64,000 nt of DNA from Tuctoria greenei. Lineage: Eukaryota; Streptophyta; Magnoliopsida; Poales; Poaceae. Shown here one piece after another: positions 58,219 to 64,000 of the stretch. The notes under the pieces were generated by a model. It saw nothing but the letters and a program-made list of their open reading frames with translations, was not told the DNA's origin and ran no database searches. The stretch is from NCBI GenBank assembly GCA_036927565.1, contig JAYESD010000001.1, positions 8,122,001-8,186,000 of the forward strand, given 5' to 3'. Every line of letters starts with the position of its first letter. Position 1 is the first letter of the stretch. The position numbers were made by a program, and so were the translations under genes.

Positions 58219-59466
58219 AGGGAGGACCCTCACAACCTGGTAACTCGAAAACTAAAAACCTGAACTCTCATGAAAACCGGACTAGTCCGGTTGTGGTCCG
58301 GACAAGTCCGGTCATCCGGACAAGTCCGGTCACACAGACTAGTCTGACCCATAATCAACAGCAACTCTTGTTTAAAACCTTTGATGCTTCTTATGTATTA
58401 ATGAAAAATAATGTTGGTAAAGTGTATGCTTATTATGCTGGGCCACGCCATGGGAACACAAAATCCCATGTGTGGGTGCCCAAATGTATTGTTACTAACC
58501 TCCAAGGACCCAAGCAAGCTTGGGTACCTAAAACCAAGGTGTAATTTGTTTTTGCAGGCCTACTCCTCCGGTGGATCCAAATGGGTGCTAGACAGTGGAT
58601 GCACCAACCACATGACCGGAGAAAGGAGGATGTTTGTGGAGTATGAAGTGAACAAGGACCCAAACGAAGGCATCTACTTTGGGGATAACAGACAAGGAAG
58701 GGTCCTCGGTACCGGTAAAATAGCAATATCCTCTGAACATACTCTTTCGCATGTTTTACACGTTGAATCTTTAGATTATAACCTGCTGTCCATATCTCAA
58801 TTATGTGACAAAGGTTATAATTGCCTGTTCACTAACAAGGGTGTGACCGTCTCAAGGAGAAGTGATGGTTCTGTTGCATTCAAGGGTATGTTGAAGGGAA
58901 AGCTTTACCTTGTTGACTTCAACAAGGATAAAGCCGAACTCGACACATGCTTGATTGCAAAGACCAACATGGGTTGGCTGTGGCATAGACGGCTGGCACA
59001 TGTTGGTATGAGGAACCTTCAAAAACTCCTCAAGGGCGATCACATCCGAGGTTTGAAAGATGTTGTGTTTGAGAAAGACAGGCCTTGTAGCGCGTGCCAA
59101 GCAGGGAAGCAAGTTGGAGCACAACATCCCGCGAAGAACATCATGACCACGACAAGACCGCTCGAACTACTTCATATGGACTTGTTTGGTCCAATTGCTT
59201 ACATAAGCATCAGCGGTAATAAATACGGTTTAGTTATTATTGATGATTTTTCCCGCTTCACTTGGGTGTTCTTTTTGCATGACAAGTCAGAAACACAAGG
59301 AACACTCAAGAAATTCTTCAAGCGAGCGCAAAACGAGTTCTCACTATCAATCAAGAGTATTCGGAGCGACAACGGCACGGAGTTCAAGAACATACAAGTG
59401 GAGGAGTACCTTGATGAGGAAGGAATCAAGCACGAATTCTCAGCACCATACTCTCCACAACAAAAC
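58219..59466 (+). pseudogene. Copia protease and integrase N-terminal half
   Basis: After a frame change near 58213, a linker encodes a short RTSPV repeat (from the palindromic DNA motif, 58275-58350) and ends at TAA near 58542. Another frame change follows. The protease active site is WVLDSGCTNHMTG (near 58590). The integrase begins with the HHCC finger (HRRLAHVGMRNL to CSACQAGK) and the first two catalytic aspartates (LELLHMDLFGP, SIRSDNGTEF). The frame breaks at about 59467 just after SPQQNG, a short deletion before the third catalytic residue. Confidence 0.8.
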
Positions 59467-61780
59467 GGTTGCCGAAAGGAAGAACCGAACGCTCATAGAG
59501 ATGGCAAGAACAATGCTCGATGAATACAAGACTTCGGATCGATTTTGGGCGGAAGCAATCAACACCGCTTGCCATGCCACAAATCGACTCTACCTTCATT
59601 GACTACTAAAGAAGACCCCCTATGAGCTACTCACCGGTAACAAACCGAACATTTCATATTTTCGAGTTTTTGGTTCTCCTTGCTATATTTTGAACAGGAA
59701 GCCCAGGAATTCAAAGTTCGCTTCGAAGTCCGATGAAGGTTTCTTGCTTGGTTATGATTCGAACACTTACGCCTATCGTGTTTTCAACAAGGCCTCCGGA
59801 CTTGTTGAAGTAGCACGTGACGTAGTGTTCGATGAAACTAATGGCTCCCAAAAGGAGCAAGTTGATCAATGTGAATTAGGTAAAGAAGAAGCTCCTTACC
59901 AAGCATTGAAGAGAATGGCTCTAGGCGAAGTTCGTCCACAAGAGTCACCATCACAAATACAAGAGGAAAGTGAACCACAAGAGGAGATCAACAATCAAGG
60001 GGGAGTCTCGATACAAGATCAATCACAAGAATATGAAGATGATCAACAAATCAACGAGGGCAACCACTCAGGGGGAGAAGAAAATGATCACCAACACTCA
60101 ACTCCCCAAGTGCCACACCCAAGAGTACACCAACGCACTCAAAAGGATCACCCATTCGACAACATCATCGGTGATATCCAAAAGGGAGTAACCACTAGAT
60201 CTCGTATAGCTAATTTTTGCGAGCATTACTCGTTTGTCTCCTTTTTGGAACCACGCAGGACTGAGGATGCATTGAAGGATCCGGACTGGGTGGTGGCAAT
60301 GCAAGAAGAGTTGAACAACTTCAACAGAAACGAGGTTTGGGAACTTGTGGAAAGGCCCAATGCAAACATAGTGGGCACCAAGTGGGTCTTCCACAACAAA
60401 CAAGACGAACACGGGGTGGTGACAAGAAACAAGACACGACTTGTGGCCAAAGGTTACTCACAAGTCGAAGGTTTGGATTTCGATGAGACTTTTGCTCCAG
60501 TAGCTAGGCTTGAATCAATTAGAATATTACTTGCATATGCTACTCACCATGATTTCAAGCTGTACCAAATGGACGTGAAAAGCGCCTTCCTCAACGGACC
60601 GATCAAGGAAGAGGTGTACGTGGAGCAACCACCCGGATTTGAAGACGAAGAGTTCCCCGACCACGTGTACAAACTGCGTAAGGCTCTCTATGGCCTCAAA
60701 CAAGCTCCTAGAACTTGGTATGAGTGTCTTAGAGATTTTTTAATTGATAATGGCTTTCAGATTGGCAAAGTAGATTATACACTATTCACGAAAAACCTAG
60801 ATAATGATCTTTTTATTTGCCAAATCTATGTTGATGCCATAATTTTTGGGTCAACTAACCAATCTTTCTGTGAAGAATTTAGTAGAATTATGACAGACAG
60901 GTTTGAAATGTCAATGATGGGAGAATTGAAGTACTTCTTGGGATTCCAAGTGCGGCAACAAAAGGAGGGAACATTCATAAGCCAAACCAAGTACACGCAG
61001 GACATACTCAAGAAGTTTGGCATGGACAAGGCAAAGCCCATAAAGACTCCCATGGCTACGAATGGCCACTTGGATCTCAATGAAGATGGACCGAGCGTCG
61101 ACCAAAAGGTATATCGCTCCATGATTGGATCCTTACTTTACTTATGTGCATCTAGGCCAGATATTATGTTGAGTGTATGTTTGTGTGCAAGATTTCAAGC
61201 CAACCCTAAGGAATGTCATTTGACAGCCGTAAAAAGAATCTTGAGATATTTAGTTCATACACCCAACCTTGGTCTATGGTACCCAAAAGGCTCAAAATTC
61301 AATCTCATTGGGCATTCCGATGCAGATTATGCCGGGTGCAAAGTTGATAGAAAAAGCACCTCTGGCACATGCCAATTCCTAGGAAGATCTTTAGTTTCTT
61401 GGTCATCTAAGAAAAAAAATTCCATTGCTTTATCCACAGCCGAAGCGGAGTATGTTGCAGCCGAGAGTTGTTGTGCACAACTTCTTTGGATGCGACAAAC
61501 TCTAAGGGATTACGATTACAATATGAACCGTATTCCTCTCCTTTGTTATAATGAGAGTGCCATTAAAATATCCCACAATCCAGTTGAGCACTCTAGGACT
61601 AAACACATTGACATAAGACACCATTTCTTGAGAGACCATTCCATGAAAGGAGACATATCCATCTCTCATGTCAACACCCAAAAACAATTGGCCGACATAT
61701 TCACCAAGCCACTTGATGAAAAACGTTTTTGTGAACTCCGAAATGAGCTAAACATTCTTGATTCTCGCAGTGTGGCTTGA
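59467..61780 (+). pseudogene. Copia integrase C-terminal part, reverse transcriptase and RNase H (RT active site YVDA)
   Basis: The frame resumes with VAERKNRTLIEMARTML (third integrase catalytic residue, Glu), has a TGA at 59600 after NRLYLH, and is then open to the TGA at 61778. The integrase tail is FGSPCYILNRKPRNSKFASK. The RT has GTKWVFHNKQDEHGVVTRNK, QMDVKSAFLNGPIKEEVYVE and GLKQAPRTWYE. The catalytic motif reads YVDA near 60830 instead of YVDD, which should abolish polymerization. RNase H motifs are HSDADYAGC, STAEAEYVA and EHSRTKHIDIRHHF. The length and order are those of a full Copia pol. Confidence 0.85.
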
Positions 61781-62024
61781 AAAGTTGCATACCTGTATGA
61801 TTGCTTCAAAATATTGATTGAATTGTGAAAATCATCCCTCTTCATTTTTCTCTCAAAAAACTATGTCAATTATTAGATCTTGATGAATTTTTGATCATAG
61901 TATGATTGTTGTTTGCTTACTGGTCAAATTCATCAAGATTATTTGAATTGTTTTGCCTCTCTACTCTCAATTATTGGACCTTCAAATATATATGAATGGG
62001 CTATGCAATTCTTTCCTGGTGACC

Positions 62025-62185
62025 ACGGACAAGTTCGTGGTTACCCGGACTAGTCCGCCATTGCAGACTAGTCCGCAGAGTGCCGGTTAGGCCGGACTAG
62101 TCCGACAGACCACAGACTAGTCCGATATAGGTCTCTGGATGACTTCGGACTAGTCCGGTCATGTCCGGACTTGTCCGATTTTTCG
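62025..62185. repeat. Second palindrome cluster (3' internal region of Copia)
   Basis: About eight GGACTAGTCC/GGACAAGT/AGACTAGTCC copies just after pol, the same motif as in the LTR. Confidence 0.8.
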
Positions 62186-62576
62186 TGTCCATAACCCTAG
62201 CCGCCACCAAACCCTAATACCTTCACCCCACACTCGCCCCCAAGCTTTCTCTCTCTTGCGCTCGAGCTCCCAAGGCGAATCCTTGATTCCTCCGTCGAAA
62301 AGCCTCAATCTTGGGCGGAGATCAAGCTTGAAGACTCGGGGATTGAAGTTAGCGGACAAGTCTGGACTCCAACCCCCAAAATCTCAAGCTTCCTTTGATT
62401 TCTTGGTAAATTTTCTTCAAAACCCTAAGAAATCACAAATTTCTCTATTGCTTATCGTTTGGCCTAGCATTCTTCACTAGTTACATGTCTAGTTGATGTA
62501 CTATGTGTATGCTAGACTAGTTTTACCTTAGGGATCAATTTTTGTCAAGTCTGTTAGGTTTTTGCAGATGAACACC

Positions 62577-62656
62577 GGACTAGTCCGGTCCAGGTACGGA
62601 CAAGTCCGGTCCCCCGGACTAGTCCGTGCCTGTGCACCGGACAAGTCCGTTGTTTC
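62577..62656. repeat. Third palindrome cluster ahead of the 3' ORF
   Basis: Four copies (ACCGGACTAGTCCGG, ACGGACAAGTCCGG, CCGGACTAGTCCG, ACCGGACAAGTCCG) in 80 bp, about 105 bp before the ATG at 62763. Confidence 0.8.
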
Positions 62657-62762
62657 TGAACCAAAACCTAATTCTTTAATTCCCTAATGCCTTCCATTGC
62701 CATCTTACCTCACCAATACCTTGTATAACTTGTCCTTTCTCTTGATCACTCATTCTCAGATC

Positions 62763-64000
62763 ATGTCGAGCCCCGACAACGAAATCTCCGATTTCGAGTC
62801 CGAGTTGGACCACGAGGTGGCACCTCGGTCCTCGGCGGGTCTTGGCAAGAAACGCCAAGAGAGACCCTCCGAGCCTGCTCCCTCACCTCCCCAAGTTCGA
62901 AGGAAGGTGTGCGTCAAGAAAGACGCTTCGAAGGCCGCTACTTCTTCAAGTGGCCTTCGACAAGCTAAAGGGAAGGGCAAGGGGGTTGCCACAGGGCCTG
63001 TTGGGCCCCTGAAGCTGCATACTCCCAGAGAAGGGGTCCGGGACCCCAATGAGGAAAGATTCACTGGCAAGGGCAGCGATGTGGCTGCGAAGTTGAGAAG
63101 TGTTGATTGCTATGCAAGGCCCAAGCAAGCAGCTAATGGCAGATTTTGGTCAAATTTCCATGCTGATTTCTACAAGCTGGTTTACTTGCCGATGAAGACC
63201 CCGGTGGTGCGCAGTCAATGGATTGACTGGGCCCACCTTGAGAAGAAGAAATGTGCAGCTTTTGATGAAGTGATAGTAGCTGCAGAGAGACATGGTCTGA
63301 AGGATCTCTTTGCCTTCAGACACAACTGGAATGATGAAGTGATAGCACAATTCTATGCAACGTGCCACTTCTCGAGTGAAGATGAAGAAAGTGTGACTTG
63401 GATGACCCATGGATCCAAGTACTCCATCACTCAGGAGGATTTTGCAAACCTGCTCCACTTAGACTCTGCTGGAAATGACCACCTAATCATCCACAACATA
63501 GGGGTCATTGAGAGGGACGGAATGAAGTTCATGTATGAGCCCAACTCTAAGTATGTTCCTCCCTCCACAAATAACATGAAGCCCTTCTTCGTGGTCCTGA
63601 ACAGAGTTCTCCAAAAGACCATTGCCCCCAAGGATGGGGATGCAGGGAGTGTACAGGGTTACCTCCGGACTCTAATGAGGGTCATAAGCAAGAAGAGACA
63701 GTTCGATGTTGCAGACTATATTTGGAATGATATGGTAAATATCTCAAGTACCCCCAACCGATCCTGTGGCTATGCCCCTTACTTGATGTTTATGATTGAG
63801 AAGGTCACAGGGATCGAGTTTGTGAAGGATGTGGAGCACACTCCACTGAGGCCTCAGAAGCCTCAGCCAATGAGTGTCCAGGCTGCTCCATCGCCGGCCT
63901 CAAGCCCCGAGGCACCGGCAAGGCAAGATAAGCTGCTAGGGCTCCTCCTCCCTCCAGGGAAGCCCCTCAGAAAGGATCCGCCAGTGGGATCCTCAAGTAC
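62763..64000 (+). CDS. Extra ORF downstream of Copia pol, plant transposon-protein type, partial at window end
   Basis: ATG at 62763 and open for 412 codons to the window edge without a stop. It begins MSSPDNEISDFESELDHEVA, continues with a Lys/Arg/Ser-rich low-complexity region, and from about residue 115 has a globular part (RFWSNFHADFYKLVYLPMKT, AHLEKKKCAAFDEVIVAAER, EVIAQFYATCHFSSEDEES, YAPYLMFMIEKVTGIEFV). The region turns Pro-rich after about residue 365. The pattern resembles the family called putative plant transposon protein that is found in many grass elements; this is from memory. Its place after RNase H matches the extra (sometimes called env-like) ORF of SIRE-type elements, but I see no signal peptide or membrane segment. 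Confidence 0.65.
   Translation, partial: MSSPDNEISDFESELDHEVAPRSSAGLGKKRQERPSEPAPSPPQVRRKVCVKKDASKAATSSSGLRQAKGKGKGVATGPVGPLKLHTPREGVRDPNEERFTGKGSDVAAKLRSVDCYARPKQAANGRFWSNFHADFYKLVYLPMKTPVVRSQWIDWAHLEKKKCAAFDEVIVAAERHGLKDLFAFRHNWNDEVIAQFYATCHFSSEDEESVTWMTHGSKYSITQEDFANLLHLDSAGNDHLIIHNIGVIERDGMKFMYEPNSKYVPPSTNNMKPFFVVLNRVLQKTIAPKDGDAGSVQGYLRTLMRVISKKRQFDVADYIWNDMVNISSTPNRSCGYAPYLMFMIEKVTGIEFVKDVEHTPLRPQKPQPMSVQAAPSPASSPEAPARQDKLLGLLLPPGKPLRKDPPVGSSS

Larger units (their letters stand above)
54594..64000 (+). mobile_element. SIRE/Maximus-like Ty1/Copia element, 3' end outside the window
   Basis: 5' LTR 54594-56104, initiator-Met primer-binding site, gag, protease-integrase-RT-RNaseH in Copia order, then a long 3' region with an extra ORF. 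The long LTR, large gag and extra ORF after RNase H fit the SIRE/Maximus lineage. Flanking CAATT (54589-54593) is the presumed target duplication, but its partner lies outside. Gag-pol is broken by a nonsense codon, frameshifts and active-site changes. Confidence 0.88.

Noticed and set aside
1..64000. tRNA, rRNA and snoRNA genes
   Set aside because: I looked for cloverleaf-type and rRNA core sequences by eye and found none; a tRNAscan/Infernal run would be decisive.

Overview
The window looks like nuclear DNA of a grass, most likely a panicoid cereal relative. The evidence is intron-containing plant genes with GT-AG splice sites, grass-type MITEs in introns, and nested grass LTR retrotransposons of the Tat, chromovirus-like Gypsy and SIRE-like Copia types. 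No species assignment is possible from sequence alone.

Bases 1-24,500 are gene space. A two-exon plastid/organellar-type glycerol-3-phosphate (organophosphate:phosphate) transporter gene on the plus strand (1299-3203) converges on a complete 17-exon cytosolic methionyl-tRNA synthetase gene on the minus strand (9499-3977, 801 codons when spliced). After about 9.5 kb of largely empty intergenic DNA with an intact hAT-type non-autonomous transposon (13923-14442, perfect 8-bp target duplication) comes a single-exon GRAS transcription factor of the HAM/SCL6 class on the minus strand (21223-19103). It carries a perfectly complementary miR171 site.

Bases 24,538-37,476 are one complete Tat-lineage Gypsy element in minus orientation (Tat-A). 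It has two LTRs, a 5-bp GTATT target duplication, decayed gag-protease and RT-RNaseH-integrase genes, and a large extra ORF on the opposite strand with its own intron and a long coiled coil. Bases 37,477-42,285 are a small island of host DNA holding a two-exon RGF/GOLVEN/CLEL secreted peptide precursor gene (39267-39803) and one end of a CACTA transposon.

From 42,286 to the window end there is a three-level nest, all in plus orientation. A second Tat element (Tat-B) is cut at 50,575 by a Gypsy element beginning TGTAACACCC. That element is cut at 54,593 inside its gag zinc knuckle by a SIRE-like Copia element whose 3' LTR lies outside the window. The middle Gypsy carries a decayed upstream ORF whose N-terminus strongly resembles the histone H3 tail. 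The Copia element is peppered with some 35 copies of a 10-12 bp palindrome (core GGACTAGTCC/GGACAAGTCC), and after pol it has a long ORF that is still open at base 64,000.

The host genes are unrelated in function: lipid-precursor/phosphate exchange, translation, meristem transcriptional control and peptide signalling. All three elements in the nest and Tat-A carry inactivating lesions, so any mobility would depend on proteins supplied elsewhere.
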